Assembly (NCBI RefSeq): GCF_030730875.1
Contig: NZ_JAVAMA010000011.1
Location: 62,001-126,000 of the forward strand
Direction of reading: 5' to 3'
DNA length: 64,000 nucleotides
Source: Sphingomonas sp. DG1-23
GTDB lineage: Bacteria > Pseudomonadota > Alphaproteobacteria > Sphingomonadales > Sphingomonadaceae
Position 1 is the first letter of the stretch. The number at the start of each line of letters is the position of its first letter. Positions 8,705-16,933 of the stretch are shown piece by piece. Below the pieces are notes generated by a model. It saw only the letters and a list, made by a program, of their open reading frames with translations, was not told the DNA's origin and made no database searches. The translations under genes and the position numbers were made by a program.

Positions 8705-8764
8705 GACAGGAACATGGCTTAGGGCCCATTCCTCGTCAGTTCGTGAAGTGCCCGATCCGGTGCT

Positions 8765-9196
8765 TTACCTAGTAACCTCCCACTGCAGCCAAAGCCCGGT
8801 TTCCTCCAGCGACCGCACAAGGCCCTTCTCGCGCTTGTCGCGCAGGACGTGGGCGACGCGCCGGGTCATGATGTTCAGTATTCCGCTATCGTTAGCTAAG
8901 CCGCGCTGGGCGACGACCATGGAAGCGATTTCCCGCGTCGATAGCGGCCCCTTCGCGACCCGGAGGATAGACAGCACCGCGCGGCTCATCTCGCCCCGCT
9001 TGCTCCAACTGGCGGGCGGGGTGAACACCTTCGGTAGCACCGCCTCCGCCACGAAGTCAGGGGCGAACAGGCGGAGCGTGGCGTCCAGATGCGCCAGCTC
9101 TTGGTCAGCACTTACCAACCTTGCCTGTAGCCGCGCGATCTCGCCCGTTATCTCTGCGCGCTTCCGTTTGAGCGCTTCCACTGCGTAGTCCGTCAT
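8765..9196 (-). CDS. Coiled-coil plus winged-helix-like protein (passenger gene)
   Basis: 143 aa from the ATG at 9196; the frame extends upstream to an ATG inside the right inverted repeat. Residues 1-45 form a heptad-like coiled coil (ALKRKRAEITGEIARLQARL). The rest looks like a winged helix: SRAVLSILRVAKGPLSTREI, then TRRVAHVLRDKREKGLV. A homodimeric DNA-binding protein is a reasonable inference. The gene reads inward from the right end of the insertion element, so its promoter would have to lie in or beside the terminal repeat. Confidence 0.6.
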   Translation of the reverse strand: MTDYAVEALKRKRAEITGEIARLQARLVSADQELAHLDATLRLFAPDFVAEAVLPKVFTPPASWSKRGEMSRAVLSILRVAKGPLSTREIASMVVAQRGLANDSGILNIMTRRVAHVLRDKREKGLVRSLEETGLWLQWEVTR

Positions 9197-9238
9197 ATGG
9201 TGAGGATAGCATCTTAAACGATTACAGCTATCTACACG

Positions 9239-9263
9239 TTGGTGCATTTGCTACATAATGCCG
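9239..9263 (-). repeat. Right terminal inverted repeat of the IS1595-family element
   Basis: 25 bp, exact reverse complement of 4953-4977. Confidence 0.95.
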
Positions 9264-9271
9264 AGCGCCTC
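9264..9271. repeat. 8-bp target-site duplication, right copy (AGCGCCTC)
   Basis: Identical to 4945-4952. In the restored gene this sequence falls in the codons for Ala-Glu-Ala-Leu after the Walker A region. Confidence 0.95.
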
Positions 9272-9988
9272 GGCGGCATCGAGCGGCGGCAGGATTCCCG
9301 GCAGGCACGACGCCAGCAGCGATTTTCCCGCGCCGGGCGGACCGATCATCAGCAGATTGTGCCCGCCCGCCGCGGCAATCTCGAGCGCGCGCTTCGCCGT
9401 CTCCTGGCCCTTCACTTGCGCGAGATCGGGGCCGTAGCCGGGCGTGTCCATCTCGCCCGCCGGCGCCGCAGGCAGCAACTGATTGCCCTTGAAGTGATTG
9501 AGCAGCCCGATCAAATCGGGCGCGGCGACCACCTCGATCGATCCGGCCCATGCCGCCTCGGGGCCCTGTGCCACCGGGCAGACCAACCCCTTGCCCACCT
9601 CGGACGCATGCAGCGCAGCGAGCAGCACCCCCGGCGATGGCGCGATCCGTCCATCGAGTCCGAGCTCGCCGACGACGACATAGCCCGACAGCGTCTCGGC
9701 ATCCGCCACGCCCATCGCCGCGAGCAACGCCAGCGCGATCGGCAAGTCGAAATGCGATCCCTCCTTGGGCAAGTCGGCGGGCGAGAGATTGAGGATGATC
9801 CGCTTGGGCGGCAGCGCCAGCCCGATCGCGGCGATCGCGGCGCGCACGCGTTCCCGGCTCTCGGCCACCGCCTTGTCGGGCAGTCCGACCACGACGAAGC
9901 TCGGCAGCCCGGCGACGAGGTTGCACTGTACCTCCACGCCGCGCGCTTCCAGCCCCAGATACGCCACCGTTGATACGCTCGCGATCAT
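9264..9988 (-). pseudogene. comM: comM (YifB), 5' part, separated by insertion
   Basis: The start at 9988 has a GGGGGAGAG ribosome site. It encodes the N-terminal Lon-protease-like fold (VEVQCNLVAGLPSFVVVGL, then LSPADLPKEGSHFDLPIAL) and the AAA+ Walker A (MIGPPGAGKSLLASCLPG). The frame is interrupted at codon 242 by the insertion element. As it stands, translation would end within the inverted repeat and yield an N-terminal fragment with Walker A but no Walker B. Confidence 0.93.
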
Positions 9989-10113
9989 GCGGCTCTCCCC
10001 CGGACAGGGGAGACAATAACCGCTTTTCCCCGTTGTGGAACGGATCGCCACCAAAATGGAGCGAGGGTGTGCCTGTCTTGCATGAGCAACACACAACCCC
10101 CACATCGCCGGTC

Positions 10114-10440
10114 ATGTCCCGCGCACGCAAGAGTCCCGCCGTCCGCATCGCCTTGCTGATGACCGGCTTCCTGCTGATCGTCGCTACGCCGCTGGTGGGA
10201 ATCATTCCCGGCCCGGGAGGCATCTTCGTGTTCGCCGCGGGACTCGTGCTCGTGCTCCAGAATTCGAAATGGGCGCGCAGACGCTTCGCCCGACTCAAAC
10301 GGCGCTGGCCGCGCTTCGGCCATTACAGCGACATGGCGCTGCGCCGCCGCAGCTTCCGTCGGCGCCAGCAACGTGCCAGGGATGCGGCGATCGCGAAGGC
10401 AGAGGCCGAGATGCTCGGTTTTCCGGCAGACCCGCGTTGA
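10114..10440 (+). CDS. PGPGW-type small membrane protein
   Basis: 108 aa. A hydrophobic N-terminal helix at 14-28 precedes IIPGPGG, the signature of the putative transmembrane PGPGW family, then a second helix and a strongly basic tail (RRRFARLKRRWPRFG; RRRSFRRRQQRAR). Function unknown. It stands alone, 125 bp from the comM start and divergent from it, and is closed by a terminator. Confidence 0.75.
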   Translation: MSRARKSPAVRIALLMTGFLLIVATPLVGIIPGPGGIFVFAAGLVLVLQNSKWARRRFARLKRRWPRFGHYSDMALRRRSFRRRQQRARDAAIAKAEAEMLGFPADPR

Positions 10441-10477
10441 CTTGGGCGACTCACCTCGATATGGGCACCCGACACGC

Positions 10478-10501
10478 GGCCGCCCCTGTGGCGGCCCTTT
10501 T
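10478..10501 (+). terminator. Intrinsic terminator between the PGPGW gene and rpmH
   Basis: GGCCGCC (10478-10484) pairs with GGCGGCC (10490-10496) around a 5-nt loop, followed by CTTTT. Confidence 0.75.
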
Positions 10502-10520
10502 ACGTTCCAGATTACCGAGG

Positions 10521-11000
10521 ATGAGCGATGAAGCGGACCTTTCAGCCGAGCAACCTGGTGCGTGCGCGCCGGCACGGCTTCCGCAGCCGGATGGCGACCG
10601 TCGGTGGCCGCAACGTGATCCGCGCCCGCCGCGCGCGCGGCCGCAAGAAGCTGTCGGCCTAACCGCCGTACCGCTCGCGCGGCTCACCGAGCGCAAGCAT
10701 TATCTCGCCGCCAATGCGGGGAAGCGGGCACCCATGCCCGGCTTCGTCCTGCTCGTGCGTGCGCGTGACGATGCCGATCCGGTCATGCGGATCGGCATTA
10801 CCGTATCCAAGAAGGTCGGCAACGCAGTCGTGCGCAATCGCATGAAGCGCCGCTTTCGTGCGCTTGCCCGCGAAGTGCTTCCGCAAGCCGGCATTCCCGG
10901 CGCCGACCACGTGCTGATCGGCCGCAATGGCGGGATCGAGCGCGATTATGCCGAACTGAAGGCCGAACTGGCCAAGGCATGTGCGAAGCTCAGCCGATGA
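10521..11000 (+). CDS. rnpA: Ribonuclease P protein component, start apparently upstream of rpmH
   Basis: RnpA binds the RNase P RNA and helps it process tRNA 5' leaders. The conserved core (RLTERKHYLAANAGKR, then GITVSKKVGNAVVRNRMKRR with the RNR motif) is unmistakable. The reading frame has no ATG, GTG or TTG between 10521 and the start of that core. The only usual start is the ATG at 10521, 7 nt before the rpmH start, which would give 159 aa with rpmH nested entirely inside. A rare start codon giving the usual ~115 aa is the alternative. A GAGG motif directly abuts this ATG, so initiation may be weak. Confidence 0.75.
   Translation: MSDEADLSAEQPGACAPARLPQPDGDRRWPQRDPRPPRARPQEAVGLTAVPLARLTERKHYLAANAGKRAPMPGFVLLVRARDDADPVMRIGITVSKKVGNAVVRNRMKRRFRALAREVLPQAGIPGADHVLIGRNGGIERDYAELKAELAKACAKLSR
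10528..10662 (+). CDS. rpmH: 50S ribosomal protein L34
   Basis: 44 aa, full length (MKRTFQPSNLVRARRHGFRS...KKLSA). The GAGG ribosome site is 7 nt from the ATG. It is the first gene of the classic rpmH-rnpA-yidD-yidC-engB run and lies wholly within the likely rnpA frame. Confidence 0.97.
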   Translation: MKRTFQPSNLVRARRHGFRSRMATVGGRNVIRARRARGRKKLSA

Positions 11001-11013
11001 GTATTCCTAGACT

Positions 11014-11123
11014 CGTCACCCCCGCGAAAGCGGGGGCCCATCTCCTGCAAGCGTCTCAGGCACCACGGCCGTTGCCCGCGCGGATGATGTCGGAGATGGG
11101 TCCCCGCTTTCGCGAGGATGACG
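11014..11123. repeat. Paired palindromic repeat (REP/BIME-like), copy 1
   Basis: The inverted half-sites are CGTCACCCCCGCGAAAGC...GGGGGCCCATCTCC and a mirror ending GCTTTCGCGAGGATGACG, about 45 bp apart. It lies between rnpA and yidD. Close relatives occur at 26538-26648, 20345-20432, 29257-29333, 34567-34646, 35445-35520 and 37076-37171. Confidence 0.85.
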
Positions 11124-11142
11124 AAATAGAGGATGGGCTCAC

Positions 11143-11355
11143 ATGCTAGCCCGCCTGCTCATCCTGATCGCGCGCTTCTGGCAGCTCGTGCCGTCGCGCA
11201 TCCTGCCGCCCAGCTGCCGCTATGCGCCCAGCTGTTCGGCCTATGCAATCGAAGCGCTTCATCGCTATGGAGCGCTCAAGGGCAGTTGGCTCGCCTTGCG
11301 GCGCATCCTGCGCTGCCATCCATGGGGCGGGCACGGCTACGATCCCGTGCCATGA
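11143..11355 (+). CDS. yidD: Membrane protein insertion efficiency factor YidD
   Basis: 70 aa with the family signature SCRYAPSCSAYAIEAL and the C-terminal RCHPWGGHGYDPVP. It is a small inner-membrane-associated protein that assists YidC. Its position between rnpA and yidC is the conserved one. Confidence 0.96.
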   Translation: MLARLLILIARFWQLVPSRILPPSCRYAPSCSAYAIEALHRYGALKGSWLALRRILRCHPWGGHGYDPVP

Positions 11356-11377
11356 CGGATCTTCCGGGGAATCATCG

Positions 11378-13108
11378 GTGAAAAAAGACGACCAAAAGAA
11401 TTTCGTGATCTTCGCAGTGCTGGCCGCACTGATCCTGTTCGGCTGGCCGCAGATCGCGCATTGGTTCTTCCCGCAGCAGCAGCCCGCCCCGGTCAAGATC
11501 GAAGGCGGCAAGACCATTCCGGTCGCCCGGCCCGGCGCCGATCCGGCGGCCGATTCGCCGAGGGCGCTGCGCGACCGCCAGATCGTCCTCGCCGAGACCC
11601 CGCGCGTGGCGATCGAGACGCCCAAATTGCGCGGCACGATCAACCTCAAGGGCGCGCGGATCGACGATCTCGTGCTCGTCCAATATGCCGAGACGGTCGC
11701 CAGGAATTCGCCGCCGATCCGCTTGCTCTCGCCGAGCGGCGCGAAGAGCAATTATTTCGCCGAGTTCGGCTGGCAGGGCTCGGGCGTGCAGGCGCCGGAC
11801 GCGAACACGATCTGGCAGGCCAGCGGCACGAAGCTGACCCCGACGACTCCCGTCACGCTGAGCGCGCAGAGCGCCACCGGCCAGGTGTTCCGCATCGAGC
11901 TGTCGGTCGACGCGAACTATATGTTCAGCATCCGCCAGACCGTCGCCAATCTCGGCACCGCGCCGGTCTCGGTCACGCCTTACGCTCTCGTCTCGCGCGC
12001 CGAGAAGTCGACCGATGTCGATCAATGGGCCGCACATGTCGGCCCGATCGCGATCGTCAACGGCGCCGCGAAATATATCGATTACAAGGCAGTCGACGAA
12101 GCCGAGCAGGGCTTTGCGACCACCGGCGGCTGGGCGGGTTATACCGACCATTACTGGCTGACCGCGGTGATCCCCGATCAACGCCTGTCCACGCAGCTTC
12201 AGCAGCGCCCGACCCCGACCAAGGGCTATCAGGCGGACTATCGACTGACGACCCCGCTCGACGTGGCTCCCGGCAAGAAGGTCACCTATTCGAGCCACTT
12301 CTTCGCCGGCGCGAAGGAAGTGAAACTGCTCGAGGAGTATCAGGACAAGCTCGGCATCGTGCAGTTCGATCGCGCGATCGACTGGGGCTGGTTCGGCGTG
12401 ATCGAGCTGCCGATCTTCTATTATCTCGACTGGCTGTTCCGCCTCGTCGGCAATTTCGGCGTCGCGATCATCCTGCTGACGATCACGATCCGCGGCCTGC
12501 TGTTCCCGATCGCCCAGCGCCAGTTCGCCTCGATGGCGAAGATGCGTGCGGTCCAGCCCAAGATGAAGGCGCTGCAGGAGCGCCACAAGGACGACAAGCA
12601 GCGCCAGCAGCAGGAGATCATGAAGCTCTACAAGGAGGAGAAGGTCAATCCGCTCGCGGGCTGCCTGCCGATCCTGCTGCAGATCCCGATCATGTTCGCG
12701 CTCTACAAGGTGCTGCTGCTGACCATCGAGATGCGGCACCAGCCGTTCGTCGCGTGGATCCGCGACCTTTCGGCACCCGATCCTTTGCTGGTGCTCAACC
12801 TGTTCGGGCTGCTGAACTTCACGCCGCCTTCGTTCCTCGCGATCGGCGTGATCCCGATCCTGCTCGGCATCTCCATGTACTTCCAGTTCAAGCTCAACCC
12901 GGCGCCGATGGACGATATGCAGAAGCAGATCTTCAGCATCATGCCGTGGATGCTGATGTTCCTGATGGCGCCGTTCGCGGTGGGCCTGCAGGTTTACTGG
13001 ATCACGTCGAACGTGCTGACCATGGCGCAGCAATGGCTGCTCTACCGCCAGCACCCGGCGCTCAAGGAGCCGGTCAAGAAGGACGCGAAGGAAGTGAAGG
13101 CCAAGTGA
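11378..13108 (+). CDS. yidC: Membrane protein insertase YidC
   Basis: 576 aa from a GTG at 11378 behind GGGGA. There is an N-terminal membrane anchor (FVIFAVLAALILFGW), a large periplasmic beta domain, and the C-terminal insertase core with five hydrophobic segments, including GCLPILLQIPIMFALYKVL and PWMLMFLMAPFAVGLQVYW. YidC inserts and folds inner-membrane proteins, alone or with Sec. Its TGA overlaps the GTG of engB. Confidence 0.97.
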   Translation: MKKDDQKNFVIFAVLAALILFGWPQIAHWFFPQQQPAPVKIEGGKTIPVARPGADPAADSPRALRDRQIVLAETPRVAIETPKLRGTINLKGARIDDLVLVQYAETVARNSPPIRLLSPSGAKSNYFAEFGWQGSGVQAPDANTIWQASGTKLTPTTPVTLSAQSATGQVFRIELSVDANYMFSIRQTVANLGTAPVSVTPYALVSRAEKSTDVDQWAAHVGPIAIVNGAAKYIDYKAVDEAEQGFATTGGWAGYTDHYWLTAVIPDQRLSTQLQQRPTPTKGYQADYRLTTPLDVAPGKKVTYSSHFFAGAKEVKLLEEYQDKLGIVQFDRAIDWGWFGVIELPIFYYLDWLFRLVGNFGVAIILLTITIRGLLFPIAQRQFASMAKMRAVQPKMKALQERHKDDKQRQQQEIMKLYKEEKVNPLAGCLPILLQIPIMFALYKVLLLTIEMRHQPFVAWIRDLSAPDPLLVLNLFGLLNFTPPSFLAIGVIPILLGISMYFQFKLNPAPMDDMQKQIFSIMPWMLMFLMAPFAVGLQVYWITSNVLTMAQQWLLYRQHPALKEPVKKDAKEVKAK

Positions 13109-13749
13109 CCGACGCCGCCTTCACCGAGGACCAGATCGAAGCCGCGCGGAAGATCTTCGCCGGCCCGATCGCCTTCCTCAAATCGGCGCCCAGGCTCGAG
13201 CATCTGCCCAACCCGGTGGTGCCCGAGGTGGCGTTCGCCGGCCGCTCGAACGTCGGCAAATCGTCGCTGCTCAACGCGCTGGCCAATCGTAATGGCCTCG
13301 CGCGCACCTCGAACACGCCCGGCCGCACGCAGGAGCTGAACTTCTTCGATATCGGCGAGCCGCTCAAATTCCGCCTCGTCGACATGCCCGGCTATGGCTT
13401 CGCCAAGGCGCCCAAGGACATGCAGCGCCAATGGCGCTATCTGGTGAACGACTTTCTGCGCGGCCGCGACGTGCTCAAGCGCGCGCTCGTGCTGATCGAC
13501 TCGCGGCACGGCATCAAGGACGTCGACAACGAAATACTCGACATGCTCGACACCGCGGCGGTCAGCTATCGCATCGTCCTGACCAAGACCGACAAGATCA
13601 AGGCGACCGAGCTCGCCGAGGTCCGCGCGCGCACCGAGGCCGAAGCGCGCAAGCGCCCCGCCGCGCATCCCGACATCATCGCCACGTCGAGCGAAAAGGG
13701 CATGGGCCTGCCCGAGCTGCGCGCCGCGGTGCTGGAGGCCGTGGGTTGA
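13105..13749 (+). CDS. engB: Ribosome biogenesis GTP-binding protein EngB (YihA/YsxC)
   Basis: 214 aa, GTG start at 13105 overlapping the yidC stop. The G motifs are visible: G1 GRSNVGKSS, G2 around SNTPGRTQ, G3 DMPGYGFAK, G4 LTKTDK, and G5 near TSSEKG. It is an essential GTPase for 50S subunit assembly. It follows yidC directly, as in many alphaproteobacteria. Confidence 0.96.
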   Translation: MTDAAFTEDQIEAARKIFAGPIAFLKSAPRLEHLPNPVVPEVAFAGRSNVGKSSLLNALANRNGLARTSNTPGRTQELNFFDIGEPLKFRLVDMPGYGFAKAPKDMQRQWRYLVNDFLRGRDVLKRALVLIDSRHGIKDVDNEILDMLDTAAVSYRIVLTKTDKIKATELAEVRARTEAEARKRPAAHPDIIATSSEKGMGLPELRAAVLEAVG

Positions 13750-14882
13750 TCGCGGCGAGGCCGCGGCTCGCCGGTCTCGACATCTTTCGCGGACTCGCCG
13801 TCGCCGGCATGATCCTCGTCAACACGCCCGGCAGCTGGGCGCATCTCTGGTGGCCGCTCGATCACGCCGAATGGCATGGCTGGACGCCGACCGACCTCGT
13901 CTTCCCCGCCTTTCTGTTCGCAGTCGGCGTCGCGCTCGCGCTCTCCTTCCCGCGCCGGATCGATGCGGCCGGCTGGGGCAAGATCGCGCGACGCAGCTTG
14001 CTGCTGATCGCGATCGGCTGGGGTCTCCAATTGCTAGCCCGGCCCGAACTCGCGACGTTCCGTATCCCCGGCGTGCTCCAGCGCATCGCGCTTTGCTATG
14101 CGCTCGTTGCGACCCTCGCGATCCTGACTGCGGCGAAGACGCCGGACGGCCGGCACAGCCTCCGCCCGCCGGCGCTCCTCGCCGCAGCGACGTTCGTGTT
14201 GCTGCTCTATTGGGCGCTGCTCGCGCTGGTCCCGGTTCCCGGTTTTGGGGCGGGCCGGCTCAGCCCCGAGGGCAATCTGGCCGGCTATGTCGACCGCCTC
14301 GTCTTCACCACCGCCCACATCTGGCGCGGCGGCACCGACGCGGCCGGTAATGTGGTCTATGACCCCGAGGGCCTGCTTTCGACGATTCCCGCGCTCGCCA
14401 ATGTCCTGTTCGGCATGCTCGCTGCGATTGCCTGGCAGCGCGCGCCCGACCGCGCGACGCTGCGGATCGCGCTGGCGGGTGCGGCGCTGATCGCGCTCGG
14501 GCTGCTGCTCCACCCGCTCTTCCCGATCAACAAGAAGCTATGGACCAGCAGCTTCGCGCTGTTCACCTCGGGCAGCGCCGCGGTTCTGCTCGCGCTCTGC
14601 ATGACCGCGACGCCGAATGGCCGGGTGCCGCACCTGCTCAGGCCCCTCAACATGCTGGGGATGAACGCGATCCTCGGTTACATCCTGTCGGTATTGATCG
14701 GCATCGCCAGCTTCCGCCTGTTCATCCATGGAGAAAGCCTGCAGGCTTGGGGCTTCGCGCGGCTCGGTGCCGTGATTCCAGATCCCTACGTAGCGTCCTT
14801 CGTCTTCGCACTCATCGCTTTGGCGATCGTCCTCGTCGCGCTCGTCCCGTTCCACCGCCGCGGAATCCATCTCAAGCTATGA
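13746..14882 (+). CDS. HGSNAT-like integral-membrane acyltransferase (DUF5009/COG4299 type)
   Basis: 378 aa from a TTG at 13746 that overlaps the engB stop; no better start is present before the conserved region. RLAGLDIFRGLAVAGMILVN, the early WAHLWWPLDHAEWHGWTPTD and DLVFPAFLFAVGVALALS are typical of the heparan-alpha-glucosaminide acetyltransferase-like family (NagX group). About ten hydrophobic segments follow. Bacterial members probably acetylate amino sugars across the membrane during chitin or peptidoglycan sugar use; the substrate here is not known. The gene overlaps the next one by 4 bp. Confidence 0.85.
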   Translation: MIAARPRLAGLDIFRGLAVAGMILVNTPGSWAHLWWPLDHAEWHGWTPTDLVFPAFLFAVGVALALSFPRRIDAAGWGKIARRSLLLIAIGWGLQLLARPELATFRIPGVLQRIALCYALVATLAILTAAKTPDGRHSLRPPALLAAATFVLLLYWALLALVPVPGFGAGRLSPEGNLAGYVDRLVFTTAHIWRGGTDAAGNVVYDPEGLLSTIPALANVLFGMLAAIAWQRAPDRATLRIALAGAALIALGLLLHPLFPINKKLWTSSFALFTSGSAAVLLALCMTATPNGRVPHLLRPLNMLGMNAILGYILSVLIGIASFRLFIHGESLQAWGFARLGAVIPDPYVASFVFALIALAIVLVALVPFHRRGIHLKL

Positions 14883-15217
14883 CCACCGATCAATTGCTCT
14901 TCTCTTACGGCACGCTCCAGCTCGAAAGCGTCCAGCGTTCGCAATTCGGGCGTCTGCTCGAAGGCGAGGACGACGTCCTCGCCGGGTACGCGGTGGTCGA
15001 CATCCAGATCCGCGACCCCGCGGTGCTCGACGCGAGCGGGATCGAGATCCATCGCGGACTCGTCGCTGATCCCGAGGCGCCGCCGATCGCGGGCAAGGTC
15101 TTTCGCCTCACCGCGGCCGAACTCGCCGCCGCGGACATTTACGAGAGCGAGAATTATCGCCGCGAAGCAGCGATACTCGCCTCGGGAATCCGCGCCTGGG
15201 TCTATGTGAAGGCCTGA
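14879..15217 (+). CDS. Gamma-glutamylcyclotransferase-like (AIG2/GGCT) protein
   Basis: 112 aa. LLFSYGTLQ near the N-terminus is the substrate-binding signature of the GGCT fold, and the acidic residue region ADIYESENYRRE fits the catalytic-glutamate area. The family cleaves gamma-glutamyl peptides or related adducts. The ATGA overlap with the acyltransferase gene suggests translational coupling. A GC-rich hairpin (15217-15233) follows the stop, without a T run. Confidence 0.85.
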   Translation: MTTDQLLFSYGTLQLESVQRSQFGRLLEGEDDVLAGYAVVDIQIRDPAVLDASGIEIHRGLVADPEAPPIAGKVFRLTAAELAAADIYESENYRREAAILASGIRAWVYVKA

Positions 15218-15233
15218 GCCGGCTCCGCCGGCT
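15217..15233 (+). terminator. Short GC hairpin after the GGCT gene
   Basis: AGCCGGC pairs with GCCGGCT around TCC, immediately at the stop codon. There is no T tract, so termination is uncertain. Confidence 0.4.
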
Positions 15234-15299
15234 ATGGTCAACTACCTATGTGGGCACGGAAAAACACGTAGCCGGGCGCGTCCGGACTAAAATGGAAGG

Positions 15300-16898
15300 G
15301 TGAACCACGCGCCGCGCCTCTTCGTCGTCCGACTCGCCCATGCCCTTTACGGCCGCTGGGCAAAGCTGCCCGAAGATCTCGTTCGGACCCAGATCATCGC
15401 GGTGTCGCAGGGCTTTCCCCTAACCTTCGCAATGTCGCTGGTCGTCAGCATCGCTACGATGGCGATGTCCGCCGACACCGAATATCTGTTCGTTCGCGTC
15501 GCTGCGCTCGTCTTCCATCTCGGCACCCTTTGCGGGCTCCTCGCGCGCTATGTCGGGCTGCGCAGGCAGGGCTGGCGAGTCGAAAGGTCGCGGCACGCCG
15601 TCAACATGGCGGTGGCACAAGCGGGCTTCGCCGCGTTCAGCTGGATGGTGTTTCTCGGTACCTGCGGGTTGGGCGCCAGCGATCACGATCTGGTCGTGAT
15701 CGTCGCAGTGATCGTCGGCGTGACCGCGATCGGCGCATTGCGCTATGCCGCGCTCCCGCCTGCGAGCCTCGCATTCCTGCTCACCGCCAATCTCGTCAGC
15801 CTGTTCTTCGCGATGCTGTGGGGCATGCCGGTCGGCATATTGGTGTTCTTCGCGGCCTTTGTGCTGCTGCTCGGCCGCGTCGTGCTCGAACAGGCCAGAC
15901 TCGTCTCCGGCCAGTTCGAATCGGGCCAGGCCCGTGCCCGGGCGGAGCATGAACGCGATCTGCTGCGCGCCGAAGCCCAGCGCGAGGAATGGCAGCGCCA
16001 CGCCGCCGCCGCCGAGACGCGCACCCGGCTCGAGGCGGAGAGCCGCCGCGCCCGCGACGCCGAAGTGCGCCGGATCGCCGGCCAGTTCGAACATGGCTTC
16101 GTGCGCAGCATTACCGATCTCGCTGCCGCAGCCGATCAGACGCGCCAGTCTGCGGCATTGTTGGTGCACAGCGCGCGCGCTTCGCAGGATCAGGTCCGCG
16201 GCGTCGTCAGCCATCTCGGCGAGGCCGATAACGGTGCCGCCGCCTTGCTCGACGAATCCGACAATCTCGGCCGTTCGCGCGCCGCGGTGGAAGCGAGCAT
16301 CGCCGCACAGGAGCAGACCACCGCGCACCTGCACGCGCTGTCGCTCGCCGCCGACGATCGCTTCGCCACTCTCGTCGGCTATACCGGCAGCGCCGGCACC
16401 ATCGCCGATCTGATCGCCGAAGTCGCGGCGCGCACCAATCTGCTCGCGCTCAATGCCTCGATCGAAGCGGCCCGCGCCGGCGAGGCCGGTCGCGGCTTCG
16501 CCGTGGTCGCGCAGGAAGTGAAGGCGCTCGCCTCGCAGACCGCGGCTGCCACCAACGACATTCGCCGCCAGCTCGAGCAGATCGACGCGGCGGTCGGCGC
16601 GACTGCCAGCATCGTCGGCGACATGCGCGCAAGCTTCGCCCGCATCGGCGAAGTCGCCGGGGCGGTCGAGCAGGCAATGGCGCACCAGGGCGACGTCATC
16701 CGCTCAATCCAATTATATGCCGGCTCGTCCGCCAAGCTCGCCTCCAGCCTCCACGGCAGCGCCTCGATCGCCGAGCAGGCCGCCGACGCCGCCGCCGAAG
16801 TCACCGAAGATCTCGGCGCCGTGACCGCCGACCTCGTCGACAAGACCCAATTGCTGATGCGCGAAATGCGCGGCTTCATCGCCACCCTCGCCGCCTGA
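15300..16898 (+). CDS. Membrane methyl-accepting chemotaxis protein without periplasmic domain
   Basis: 532 aa from a GTG at 15300. The first ~205 residues contain about six hydrophobic helices in place of the usual periplasmic ligand domain, and no HAMP is evident. A charged helical linker (about 205-260) leads into the MCP signalling domain; its hairpin tip region reads EVAARTNLLALNASIEAARAG and GFAVVAQEVKALASQ. It should pass signals to CheA/CheW. The input may be a membrane property or small molecule sensed within the helical bundle. No che genes are next to it. Confidence 0.9.
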   Translation: MNHAPRLFVVRLAHALYGRWAKLPEDLVRTQIIAVSQGFPLTFAMSLVVSIATMAMSADTEYLFVRVAALVFHLGTLCGLLARYVGLRRQGWRVERSRHAVNMAVAQAGFAAFSWMVFLGTCGLGASDHDLVVIVAVIVGVTAIGALRYAALPPASLAFLLTANLVSLFFAMLWGMPVGILVFFAAFVLLLGRVVLEQARLVSGQFESGQARARAEHERDLLRAEAQREEWQRHAAAAETRTRLEAESRRARDAEVRRIAGQFEHGFVRSITDLAAAADQTRQSAALLVHSARASQDQVRGVVSHLGEADNGAAALLDESDNLGRSRAAVEASIAAQEQTTAHLHALSLAADDRFATLVGYTGSAGTIADLIAEVAARTNLLALNASIEAARAGEAGRGFAVVAQEVKALASQTAAATNDIRRQLEQIDAAVGATASIVGDMRASFARIGEVAGAVEQAMAHQGDVIRSIQLYAGSSAKLASSLHGSASIAEQAADAAAEVTEDLGAVTADLVDKTQLLMREMRGFIATLAA

Positions 16899-16933
16899 CC
16901 CGGCGCAAGCGGCCATCGATCGGATGGGCCCGA

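Larger units (their letters stand above)
4953..9263 (+). mobile_element. IS1595-family element with passenger genes, inserted in comM
   Basis: The 4311-bp element is bounded by perfect 25-bp inverted repeats (4953-4977 and 9239-9263, outermost bases CGGCATTATGTAGC) and flanked by the direct repeat AGCGCCTC. It encodes one ISXO2/IS1595-type transposase at 6507-7463 plus six other genes, two on its right arm facing inward and three on its left arm reading outward. IS1595 relatives are known to carry passenger genes, so this is a cargo-bearing insertion sequence and not a composite transposon. No second transposase or resolvase is seen. Exact repeats and an exact duplication suggest a recent insertion. 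Confidence 0.93.

Noticed and set aside
11372..13054. Minus-strand open frame of 560 codons opposite yidC
   Set aside because: Arg/Asp/Leu-rich composition with no domain; it mirrors yidC codons on the other strand.
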